Positions 46,201 to 59,386 of a stretch of DNA of 64,000 nucleotides are shown here, piece by piece. This DNA is from Oasisia sp. SBJ-2009 (Eukaryota; Annelida; Polychaeta; Sabellida; Siboglinidae): the NCBI GenBank assembly GCA_964017155.1, contig OZ024854.1, positions 20,452,601-20,516,600 on the forward strand, given 5' to 3'. Within the stretch, counting starts at the first letter, position 1, and every line of letters begins with the position of its first letter. A program made the translations under genes and the position numbers. The notes under the pieces are model-generated. The model was given only the letters and a program-made list of their open reading frames with translations. It had not been told where the DNA came from and made no database searches.

Positions 46201-49200
46201 ATCTCCACTTTCCTAATCATGCAGTTCAACAACTATACTGTAGAACATTTGTTAATCCCCTGCCTCACAGTCGAATATTCACCCAACACATGTGAGGTCA
46301 CGAGAGAGCCATGTAGGGGGTGGGGGTGAAATGAGCAGTACCCCTTAGACAAGACCAACATGGACAAAAGGTCTTCTGTAGACAGTGTAGTTCCCTTACA
46401 GTACATGGACATGTACACTCTGTGACAGTACATGGACATGTACACTCTGTGACAGTACATGGACATGTACACTCTGTGACAGTACATGGACATGTACACT
46501 CTGTGACAGTACATGGACATGTACACTCTGTGACAGTACATGGACATGTACACTCTGTGACAGTACATGGACATGTACACTCTGTGACAGTACATGGACA
46601 TGTACCCTTTGACTGTGACACACATGGACCTGGTGTGTTGTGTTGCTCTCTATACATCTACATGACTAATGTCTCTCAACTTTCAGTCAGTATTGTGAAG
46701 TATTGTCTTTGAACAGAGACAGAGGGTCCAATCGCAGCAGACTCAGCCACACAATACTCGTGGTGCTCTCCCGTTAACTGTTGGTGCAGTCTTCAGTGGT
46801 GCCCAGTGCGTTCTGGTTCTGAGACTAGTTCTCATGGAATGCACTAAGTACATGTATTGACAAGAACTCCCACTTAAAACATCAATTTGTAGTTCATCCA
46901 GCTTAAACCATTCAATATACTTATGTTGCACCCTTTACTTCCCCGGCAGACCTGCTCAATCCAACACCATCTCAACTTCCCTGGGAAGCATTCAGCCACA
47001 CTATAATTAATAAGCAAAAACTACTTCATACACCTGAGTGAACTGGAGCAATGTAGAGTGAAAAACTTGCCCAAGGTTAAATACCACAGCTCAGGGTTCA
47101 AACCCAGGTTTTTTAGTCGACGGTCCAAGAAGCTCCACCCCTACCACTGTGTAATAATAAAAAAAAAAATTTAAATACTTTCTCATGGGATGTTTCCTTT
47201 TTATTGTCAACTTGATGCTCATCTGGCATCAATCATCCCATCATGATACAGTACTAAAGTTTGAACAGATGGCACTAGACATGCTGTCCTAACGAAACAA
47301 ACAAAAGCCGCCCGCCCCAGTGAATATTGCCAAAGTTGGGCATACATCATGACATCAGTGACCGATCAAATCAGGTGATCAACATTTCAACTATTTGATA
47401 ACAACCTGTTGGTGCATGTTGAGGGTCGGGGGTCACGACCTATCAGTCTGATGTGACATTCTTGTCTTGGAGACTCTATAGCAAGCAATGCTTTCAATGA
47501 ATGGGTGTAGACTGTATACATTTTTTTGAGCTGAAAGAACAGTAGATAAGAAGATATCATACAAGTACAGGAACTGCCACTTGGTATTAGATTATGAAAA
47601 TGTTTAAACAGGTCAAGCTGCTAATGTTCAGTTATTAAGTAGACACCATCTAAACATTATAATCATCCACTGTTTTGCACCCGAAAATATCAAAAAGTGG
47701 TCCAGCAGTGTAAAAAGGTGTCAGACCAGCGCTTAATGTCAAGGCCTGCATTTCTAAGCTTTTTTAAAGTAACACACCCAAAGAATACACCCACTCAATT
47801 TGTGGGTCCAAGTTCAAATATGTTCCTGGACAGATGGTGGTGGAAGGCCTTCAATTAAAACATAGAATGACCATTTAACTAGCCAGGCTTGACATTGTGA
47901 TAATTGTAATGTTATCACATGTAGTTGAAAAATTGTACTTGTAACTATTACATATGTATGCATTGCTTCCAATGGATAGCATAAGTTGTTTCAAAGTGTT
48001 TTATTTTACACCGATCAGAAAGGTTGTTGAAAAAATACATTGGATAGTTTGGTGTTGATCATTATCAATAATTCATGACATTATACCACTGTTTGACTAA
48101 ATGTTACTCAGTCAGTACTGGTGTAGAAATTTATACAGGTGTATTATTTTGCAATATTTAGTTAACAGTTTTCGTACATATGATATTGTTGATAATGAGT
48201 TTTTTACTGACCAACACCAAATTAGCCATGATGTCATTTTGTCAACAACTTCCTCAGGCTAAAAGGAAGGGACCACCACAGCATGAGGAAACCAGCACAA
48301 ACTTGTCATGTCTACAGGTCATTATCTAACAATAAGTGCAACAATAGTCGTGTTCATCAGACCGTGACCATTGCGCAGTCAAGATTCCAGAATCCTAATA
48401 TGATACACAAACTGAACCTATTTTTAAAATAGGACTATCTCACATCGACTATTTCATCTTTTTAACTAAATGAACAAAATGAATACAGCCTGTTGCACAT
48501 TATTCTCTGTTCACATTATGTTACAGTCCTCCAGACCCATCCACTACAAACATACTCAAATATATAACTGTATCACTTGTTTTACCATTTACATTCATGT
48601 ATTCATGTAAAATAATTCTATTCAGCAGACTGTTAGCACACCACATCGCCACCAGATTGTAAATTTCCCCTATTAATTTTAACTACATTATTTTGTATAA
48701 ATTGTACTTTTATTTGTTTAAGATAAGCACTAAACCTACTAGTTCTACCTTAGCCCATGAATGGAATACACAGACCAAAGACATCAGACAAAGTGCTTTG
48801 AGACCTACCTACAAGCTCATGAAAAGAATAATGAATTCTACTGAATTTGAAATGTAGCTATCCCTAATGGGGTTAACTTGACCATAAATTGGTGTGGTTA
48901 GCTCTATAAATCTGCTTCTGTTACACCACACTGCACAGCCAGACTGGTCACTGTGTGGTGGTGACTGACATATCCAAACAAATCACAAGCTTTCTGTGTC
49001 ATTTCAAACAAGCACCTGAAATGGGGTCTGCCAACAGAACAGAGCCACCAAGTTGATGACACAGAAGCGTCACGCGTGACCGACTCCAACATCAGCACTG
49101 GATGACTGGATGTTCCACACAGAAAACCAACAGTAAACAAACAATGTACATCAACAACATTTATATGTAAATGACAACTAAACAGTGGATGAAATTAATG

Positions 49201-49904
49201 TGTCACCAATGTGACATGGCCCACACACAGATAGTCTACAACTTACCTACAAACAGCTGCTGTGAGTTGACTAGTTCTTCCTCCGGGCATAAAGGCACCA
49301 CCCCCTAACTCCAGTAATTGCCAGCTACCTAGTGATTGACAAGGCAGGCCAGCATTGGCCAGCATACCTTCATATTGATATGCTAATGAGTGGCATGTGA
49401 CCCACCCCCACCACACCATGTGCCACTGGTGAATGGCCTAGTATCACATATACCACAGATACTCTGTCTCTGTTCCACACAACCAGGAGCATTTACAAAC
49501 CACAGGCGTTAGCAGACATTACCACAGTTCCAGCCCACTGGTTTGATCATTTTGAATTTTGTTAGTTATTTGAGCACCCATTGGATAGTGTCATTTTGAA
49601 AGCAACACTGTGTCACATGGTAGCTGGAATTCTGGTTTACCTTTGTTTTTAAGTACTGGTTGTTTCTATGTACAAACTGTTTTCATGCAATTCGTCAAGT
49701 TGTCATAGATAGTTCATAGAAGCTAATCACTTCAGTTACACACATGTAAAAAAGATGTTACTAAAACAATATTCAAAACAAATCCCCATCAAGCAATTAT
49801 ATTATTTTTATAAAAGTAAAAAGAAGCTGTTGTACAGCATGTTACCCAGCCTTTGGGAGAGCTCAGTGTTTTACAGTTCGTACATAGACCACCTAACAGG
49901 TGTC

Positions 49905-49948
<44 letters not shown>

Positions 49949-49979
49949 CTCGAATAATATGTATATATATCTATATTCG

Positions 49980-50030
<51 letters not shown>

Positions 50031-50120
50031 TATATGTATATAAACATATACGGTGTATATATATATATAATATATATATACACCTGTGTATATATATACA
50101 TATATATATATACACCTGTG

Positions 50121-50167
<47 letters not shown>

Positions 50168-50176
50168 ATATATATG

Positions 50177-50236
<60 letters not shown>

Positions 50237-50250
50237 CATACATGTATATA

Positions 50251-50301
<51 letters not shown>

Positions 50302-53300
50302 GAGTGCAACAGGAAGAGAATGTATGAGGAAATTATGCACCACCTTGTTGAGTATAATTATCTGATATTAAATACAAAAGTAGCCATGTTCACTCAACCA
50401 TGACGGGTTGATGTCAGAGAATACCACAGTAGTGTACAATGACTCATACAGCTGACAGCTGCTTCGTACATCAATCAGTCCATCAAAAACCTGACATCAT
50501 ACTGTACTTTATCGTCACCACAATCCATGTACTACCTGCGCCAAGAATGCTGCACTGACAAGTTTCTAATTCAGTCTGCTCATTCAGCCATGACAGTGGG
50601 AGAACTAATAAAATGTTGACAAAAAACCTACCAAGGTGTGATTACAAAAATTATAAATACTAAGAAGCCCAGTGTAGGGTCATAACGTGTATGTGTTCTA
50701 AACGTGTCTTTCTGTTTGTACGGTCACTTCTGACCAATGTGGACACATCATCGTGAAGGATTTGTCTAAATGACCCAAGTGAGAGGGTGGGGTATGGGCC
50801 CATGGCTTGTAGGACAGAGTGAGAGGGTGGGGTATGGGTCTGTGGTTTGTAGGACAGAGTGAGAGGGTGGGGTATGGGCCCATGGTTTGTAGGACAGAGT
50901 GAGAGGGTGGGGTATGGGCTCATGGTTTGTAGGAGAGAGTGAGAGGGTGGGGTATGGGTCCATGGCTTGTAGGACAGAGTGAGAGGGTGGGGTATGGGCC
51001 CATGGTTTGTAGGACAGAGTGAGAGGGTGGGGTATGGGCCCATGGCTTGTAGGACAGGATGAGAGGGTGGGGTATGGGCCCGTGGTTTGTAGGACAGAGT
51101 GAGAGGGTGGGGTATGGGCCCATGGCTTGTAGGACAGGATGAGAGGGTGGGGTATGGCCCCATGGTTTGTAGGACAGAGTGAGAGGGTGGGGTATGGGCC
51201 CATGGTTTGTAGGACAGAGTGAGAGGGTGGGGTATGGACCCATGGCTTGTAGGACAGAGTGAGAGGGTGGGGTATGGGCCCATGGCTTGTAGGACAGGAT
51301 GAGAGGGTGGGGTATGGGCCCATGGCTTGTAGGACAGGATGAGAGGGTGTGGTATGGGCCCATGGCTTGTAGGACAGAGTGAGAGGGTGGGGTATGGGCC
51401 CATGGCTTGTAGGACAGAGTGAGAGGGTGGGGTATGGGCCCATGGCTTGTAGGACAGGATGAGAGGGTGGGGTATGGGCCCGTGGTTTGTAGGACAGAGT
51501 GAGAGGGTGGGGTATGGGCCCATGGCTTGTAGGACAGAGTGAGAGGGTGGGGTATGGGCCCATGGCTTGTAGGACAGGATGAGAGGGTGGGGTATGGGCC
51601 CGTGGTTTGTAGGACAGAGTGAGAGGGTGGGGTATGGGCCCGTGGCTTGTAGGACAGAGTGAGAGGGTGGGGTATGGGCCCGTGGCTTGTAGGACAGAGT
51701 GAGAGGGTGGGGTATGGGCCCGTGGCTTGTAGGACAGAGTGAGAGGGTGGGGTATGGGTCTGTGGTTTGTAGGACAGAGTGAGAGGGTGGGGTATGGGCC
51801 CATGGCTTGTAGGACAGAGTGAGAGGGTGGGGTATTGGCCTGTGGCTTGTAGGACAGAGTGAGAGGGTGGGGTATGGGCCGGTGGCTTGTAGGACAGAAT
51901 GAGAGGGTGGGGTATGGGCCGGTGGCTTGTAGGACAGAGTGAGAGGGTGGGGTATGGGTCTGTGGCTTGTAGGACAGAGTGAGAGGGTGGGGTATGGGTC
52001 TGTGGCTTGTAGGACAGAGTGAGAGGGTGGGGTATGGGCCGGTGGCTTGTAGGACAGAGTGAGAGGGTGGGGTATGGGTCTGTGGCTTGTAGGACAGAGT
52101 GAGAGGGTGGGGTATGGGCGGGCCCGTGGCTTGTACAACAGAGTGAGAGGGTGGGGTATGGGCCCATGGCTTGTACAACAGAGTGAGAGGGTGGGGTATG
52201 GGCCCGTGGCTTGTAGGACAGAGTGAGAGGGTGGGGTATGGGCCCGTGGCTTGTAGGACAGAGTGAGAGGGTGGGGTATGGGCCCATGGCTTGTAGGACA
52301 GAGTGAGAGGGTGGGGTATGGGCCCATGGCTTGTAGGACAGAGTGAGAGGGTGGGGTATGGGCCCATGGCTTGTAGGACAGAGTGAGAGGGTGGGGTATG
52401 GGCCCGTGGCTTGTAGGACAGAGTGAGAGGGTGGGGTATGGGCCCATGGCTTGTAGAACAGAGTGAGAGGGTGGGGTATGGGCCGGTGGCTTGTAGGACA
52501 GAGTGAGAGGGTGGGGTATGGGCCCGTGGCTTGTAGGACAGAGTGAGAGGGTGGGGTATGGGCCGGTGGCTTGTAGGACAGAGTGAGAGGGTGGGGTATG
52601 GGCCGGTGGCTTGTAGGACAGAGTGAGAGGGTGGGGTATGGGCCCGTGGCTTGTAGGACAGAGTGAGAGGGTGGGGTCTTGGCCTGTGGCTTGTACAACA
52701 CAAGAGGCGAAACGTGCTTTTGTTCCTCTCTGGCACTGGCAGACCTGCTCAATCAAACACCTATTCCACTTCTCTGGGAAGCATTCAGCCACACAGTAAT
52801 TACTATAGAAGGCTGTTCATATACATCTATCTAACACTGCGTATGGCCTGATACTCCTCCTCACAGCTGAGTGTACAGGAGCCGTGCAGAATGAGTGAAC
52901 TTGCCCAAGTTTCTAAATGACAGCATGTTATTGAAACCGGTCTTCTCACAACTGAGACTCCAGACAGTCCGAGTCTCTGGCCACTGCATGGGTGGTCATA
53001 GTGGTCATAGTGGTCATAGTGGTCACAGTGGTGGACCGTACAGCTACTGTGGATTATGGCAAAGTGAGGTGTAGTCCATGGATTACCAGAGTGGAGAGCA
53101 GTCGAGTCTATGCTAGTGCACACGATGTGATTGTGGAGTAAAGGTTCTGTGAATCACTCCACCCTGTACTTGTATGGAAAGTAAAACCAGTGGGCCAGGC
53201 TGCCTAAGTCTAATGGTTGAGTAATCTAAGAATAACAGATCCTACACATTGTTTTCGGCATATATCTAGCACATGTAAATCTCCTAAATCATATTATGTT

Positions 53301-56201
53301 AGCAACAATGGACATAAAATACTTTGGACGTTGGTATATATTTCATATGAATTAGTCTTAGCTGTAAACAGTAACACTGTGCCAAGATATGACGACAGTA
53401 TAACATATAAATAGAACTGACTAGGTTTATGATGCACTGGTATTATTGTATTGTACCTGAATAATGGGTGCATTTGCCTATTTCAAATTGATAAACGGGG
53501 GCAAGTGGCGGCAGCAAATGGCGGCAGAACACAACTGAAAATAGATTAAAAACATTGCCTCTTTTATTTCCAGCATTCGTGGGCACAGATAATGACTGTT
53601 ATTTTAAAGCGTCCTGCATGGCTAACACAATGGTAATGTGAGACGCGTGCAGCTCTGTGGAATGCTGTAATAACGTAATGGTAAGTTCAGGAACAATTAC
53701 ACCTCTGTCTACTGCTGTCACGTCGCAGCCAGCGGCAACCTGTGCTCATCTAAATGTCAGCTTGGTTTGGAACAATATATACACTTCCCATCCCCTTTCT
53801 GTGAGTCTACCCTTCTCCCTTCCCATTTAAGCTTCGCAGTCAATCCACTGTTCTGAATCCTGGGCAGTTTCAGTCACCTCTAGAGTTGTATTTTTGAAGA
53901 GACATCAAATGTCATTGCTCTTTTTTCCCTTTGTAAAAGATCCTTCAGAGTGAAATTGAAAAACCTCTCTCCCTGAGCCAAGGGTCTTGATCTACCAAAC
54001 ACTGGTGCCGCTGTGGCTGCCAAAACAAGCTCTGATAATTGAGTAACGTATACTAGCAGTAGACAAGACCTCACATTAGTATTAACCCTACCCATAGCTA
54101 TGACCCGACCCTATCACCATCAATGGTTTGTTGGTACAAGCACATAGGTTGCAGTGCTAACAACTGTACTACTGTGGCACTACACAAACCAAACATTCTG
54201 GATGATGAATCTCCAAGAGAATGAGGGCCATGATTTGTGAAGCTATATCCAATCCCACAACAATCCAAATCAAAAACCACATAAGAATAGAACTTGACAT
54301 GTGAATGAAATGAGCCAGCAACCCTGTAATGATGAGAACTTGACCTGCCAACACCTGCCACAGTCTGGCAGGAACCTCTCAGGTGTGAAGTGAGTTAATT
54401 TGTAGGCCATCAGTGATTTGTCAACAGAGTGAGTTGATCTGATATGGGTGGCAGCCTTCAGTAAGTCTCTGCACACACTCAAGGTGAGCTTCACGCAACC
54501 GTGTACAATGCATCCACATACGTTGGTGGCAATTCATAATGGCCCAAGATTGAATTTGCACCATACACAAGTAACACAACTGTATCTAAACTGTCTGCCA
54601 GCACACACACTGACACTTTGTTGTGTTAACCCATGGCGCTACACTGCCTGCAACACAATGACAACACCAGCTATTTCAGAAACATTAACCCTACACAAGG
54701 CATTTGATATTTAATGGATATCCAGGCACATTTAGCCTTTTGCATGCTAACGATTTACTGATAGTCTGAATAGATTGACTTTGTAAGCATTTATTTAGCT
54801 GGGTGTAGCCATCTGGGTCTAAATGAGACACTTCGACTAAGGCCAGTTGCTGTCACCTGGCCGGTGGCTGTGGCTTACACAAAGGATTCAATGGGGACCA
54901 CGCCTAGCAGGACCGTGTTGACACCTTGTAAGACATATGATGTACAATCAGGACAACCATTTCTTTACAGTGCCTTAAATAAGACATAATGCCACGTCAA
55001 TAAAACATATCTCAAGATACAGTTGACATTATGTAACCAGACACACATGATTATCTCAACTCAATTAAGGTTTCCTACTTCACAAGATCAAATAAAACAA
55101 TACCTATACAGATGTATTATATCTGCCAGATGCCAAAAGGACCACATAGTAGGGAACATTAAGAACTCAAAAAATGGTTTTGCTAGTTGGGTAGCCTTTC
55201 ACATCCATTGAGAACAGAGATATATGATAGTCTTGAGAACAGAGATATATGATAGTCTGGGTTCACCTAAAGCAGATATATGCAGGCTAGATACAAGAAC
55301 AGAACACCCACTGTCCCGACCCGAGTGTCCTGAGTGTCCAGTGGTGAAGTTGGTGACAGGAGGCTCACTGTGCTTCATTCGTCAGTAAGAGTTCTGACAT
55401 TTGTGCCTCCAGTTCCCTGCTGCAGCCATCACAGATGTAAGTGACGGGTGCACACAGAAGGCTAGGCTTATCTTGCTGATATTTTAATTTGTTGGGTAAC
55501 AGTTCTAAGATATGTAAAAAAGTAAGTCCTACAAATCATTTGTTGTTTGACATATCAAAGTAAACTATAGTACTACCTGTGATGAACCAGAATCAAGATT
55601 CATCCATTTTAATGAAAGTAAAGCAGAGGCAAATGGAGAAATGCATACACTAATAGAGCTGTAACAATGTTGATGCTGAAGTGTCTGTCCAACTCATCAT
55701 TGTCCTACTTGATGTCCACAATCATCTTGTTGATGATTCAGCCTGCTCTCTAAGAAACAATCCCTTCTATACAGAGACAGCCTGGCCATACTTCACCCCC
55801 AGCTGACCTTGACGGCTCATGACTGGCAGACTTTAGTACACTGCTGTGGTTCAAAAATATTTTGAAACCAGATAAACTCCCTGCCCTGCCTTTGGTCATT
55901 GCCCCTTGGGCCACGTAGCACAGATTGGCCATTTCCGGTCAACCACACTACACAATTACTCACATAACTGACCTGAACTCTTAAATTCCACATTACCTGC
56001 AAAATGCCAGAGGGCAGCTTCAACTCTATCGCAGATCATATCAGTTTATGACAAGCCAGAACATAACTGCTCGTACCACATATGTGACAAAATTGCTTAA
56101 ATTTCTTGGACAAACTTAATGGTCATTCACATTTTTGCTCATCATTATAATTATGTAATTTAAACATATTTAAACTGTCAGCTATATGTTAAATATATGT
56201 T

Positions 56202-56249
<48 letters not shown>

Positions 56250-59200
56250 TAATATAAAATGTAAAACATTGTACACATATGCATAATATATAAATACAAG
56301 GCACGTTTAAATATTCGGATAACACAAAAAGTGCACGGACTAATTTCCACTGTGGTCCTTAAAATGTTAATGTTTTTATGATGAACTGATCATATGGAAT
56401 ATACACATGCATACTTATACATTTGATAAAAATGTCCTGGTTTTGGTAAATATTGACAAACAGATTGACAGACAAGAATCTCACACAAGAAACAGTATAG
56501 TTATCAGTGTAAGCTGCCCCAATCCGGTTATCTTGACTAAAGCTTTGGGTGACTATCCCTATGAACTGTCAACAAACTCGACAAATCGCCTGCACTGCAC
56601 CAGTGCCTGAGTGAGTGTACCCCTGGGATGTGGCAAAGATACAACAACAAACAACAACATATATACAAGGAGACAACCTTCTACACCAGTTTTAAATTGG
56701 CACCCATAATGGGGTCTACCAACATAACTGAACCAACAAGCTGGAGACACAGAAGCGTCACGCGTGGCCGACTCCAGTAAGAACAGTGAGACACAGAAGC
56801 GTCACGCGTGGCCGACTCCAGTACGAACAGTGAGACACAGAAGCGTCACCCAAGAACAGTGGATGCACCCACACAGAAGGCTGAAAGTAAATACTCTAAG
56901 CCACATCTACAACACAACAACATATGTGACAGACTGGTAGACGGTAGTGACAGCAGCATGACAGAGGGACTGCAAGTGCACAACTTACCTATTGGCCGCT
57001 GCTGACTTGCACCCTCTCAGGCAAGCAGGGTGTGTGTAATACCCCTCTGACAACCCCCCTAGTTCCAACAGTTGTCAGCTACCTAGTGATTGGGGAGCCT
57101 TGAACAGGTCTGGCCTGCATACCTTTCTATTGATATGTAAATGAGCCGTATGTGTCTACTGCCCACACCACCCCCCCCCCCACACACACTGCTGATGAAT
57201 GGTGTAGGGTCACATGACCATACAACCACACGCTTACAAACCAATGGATTCCAGTCAACCGCAACCAACTTTGTTTGTAAGACTTTCACAGTGTTAATTA
57301 TTTGAGTACAAGCACACTCAAAGGAAGTTGATTCAATATGACAGAAGTCTAATCCCTCTTGAAAACTACACTATATCGCACAAGCCCAGTGTTGAGGTTC
57401 ATGCGCAGTGAGTGTGGTATGTTGTAAACATGGCTTGCTCTCGTATGATGAACAGACATAACCAGTCATGCATGACAAGGTTAATATTTGCTTAGTTATA
57501 AATACAAATAATTATGACACGATCATTTAGAGTAGCACATGTTTCTTTTTATAGAAACATACACGTAAGCCAATACTTTCTATAGTATTTTCATATGTTA
57601 TCCACGCAAATGCACATATTTTGATAACATTATTTCAAGGCCATGTTGGAGGCCGCTTGCTTTGAACAACACAAACTGCTCAAACAAATGGTTTAGGACT
57701 ATCTGTTATGCCTGAAAAAGTGAATACTATCTTAATTGTTTCTAATCAAGATATGATGTCCAAAACTCTTTTTATTTACTACCAAATAGTACCAATACCA
57801 TAAACTGCCTGCCAAGTAAGTCCACCAAAGTGTTCATAATTAGAAAGTAGAGCCCTGCAAAATGTTCTAACTACAAACACAACACTGACACAGTAAACAA
57901 CCAATGCTGCCTCCTGCTACTGCCATTTTTGCTATTTTATTCCGTTGACCGTATTTCTTGTTAAAAGTTCATGTGCCTTTATTTCCATACAACTTTATTT
58001 CCTGGACTCATCCAAACCCAGTGTTACTTCAAGCCATGGCTGGAGCAGAACCAGTTGTGTTCACTGGATGTGCTCTAAGCTGAACTAACAATTGGTTAAG
58101 ACAACAGTTGCAATAAGCTGCGGTAATCTGCAAGTTGAGTGTATTAGAGTTCACAGAGGACAAACTAATGCCATCGATTTACCAAACATTTGACTACAGA
58201 TATAGCTTGAAACCATAAAATGACATAATGATTGAACAAAGGTTACATGCATTTATTTCATAATATACAACTGTAGTTATGCACAAACTGTCTTAGATAT
58301 AGTTATTATTTGACAAAATCATTGTAAAATATTAATTATATAATTATAATCTTCACTGTGATCTATTTAAATCAGTACCAGTGTGGTACAGTAATTCAGA
58401 CAGGGGTGGGTTATTCTTCAAATGTAGTTTGCCTTAAACATTGCCAAAAGTGAATATTATGCCATGGAGATATTACTTCTGACCCAGCTAGAGTGAGCAC
58501 AATGTAAACAGTGAAACAATTCACACGTCCTTAAGACAAAATGGTTGCAAAATGTGGCTGTGACTGCGCAGTTATGCCACAACCCAACACATTACAGGAC
58601 ACATTAATGTTTATAGTGTTGTTGTCTTGCATAGCATGCATAGGAGTTTCACTAAACCCAGACACCATGTCCTTGTGCTGTGTCTTATGCAACAGTCAGG
58701 CTTGTGGCCAGTCATTGTATCAACTGTATCATCTGTTAATAGTTCAAACCAAAACTGTATATTCACTTCAAACAAATTCATTCAAATTGTTATCATGGTG
58801 TCGCTAACTTGAGATAATTATAATTCTTTACAGAAAACCATCAACTTTACATAGTAACTATGCAAATATCCTATCACATTTATCAAATCATTTGATATAC
58901 TTCATAGAATAGAAATATCATGTTACTGAAACAAAAAAAGGTGCACAGCAAAACAATGTTTCTTGGACTTTAGTAGAGTGCAGTAATTGATGCAATGTCC
59001 TGTAATCTTGCTATCAAGTCTGACACCACAGCCAGAATAGAAGTAGAGGAGGAGAATTACTGCAATTAGGAAAACTGCAATTACGATAAATGCTATAATC
59101 ACAGACTCTACAAATGTTATTTTCACCGGTTAAGTGCAGATTTGCTAACTATTTTTAGACAGGCAAATATGCACAAATTACTATATTAGTCATAATGAAT

Positions 59201-59342
59201 ATATAATTACACAAATCATACATGTGACACCAGTGACACTGTGTACAAATCTGCGCCAACAAAATTATTATGTCCAATGTTTCTTAGGATTTCGTGGCAT
59301 TCGAACAAATTACCACATGTCATGGTCATCACCAAATTCTAG

Positions 59343-59386
<44 letters not shown>

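Noticed and set aside
48904..49140. 78-codon minus frame as a separate gene
   Set aside because: It falls in the duplicated intronic block; partial residue conservation with 56559-56750 is noted as a finding, but no start, stop or splice context supports a gene.
49755..50403. Tyr-Ile repeat frames
   Set aside because: TA microsatellite translation.
50660..52792. Minus-strand open frame of 710 codons (and two others over 600 codons)
   Set aside because: It is a translation of a 40-bp tandem array that lacks stops in all three minus frames; it has no domain and lies inside an intron of the COBL-like gene.
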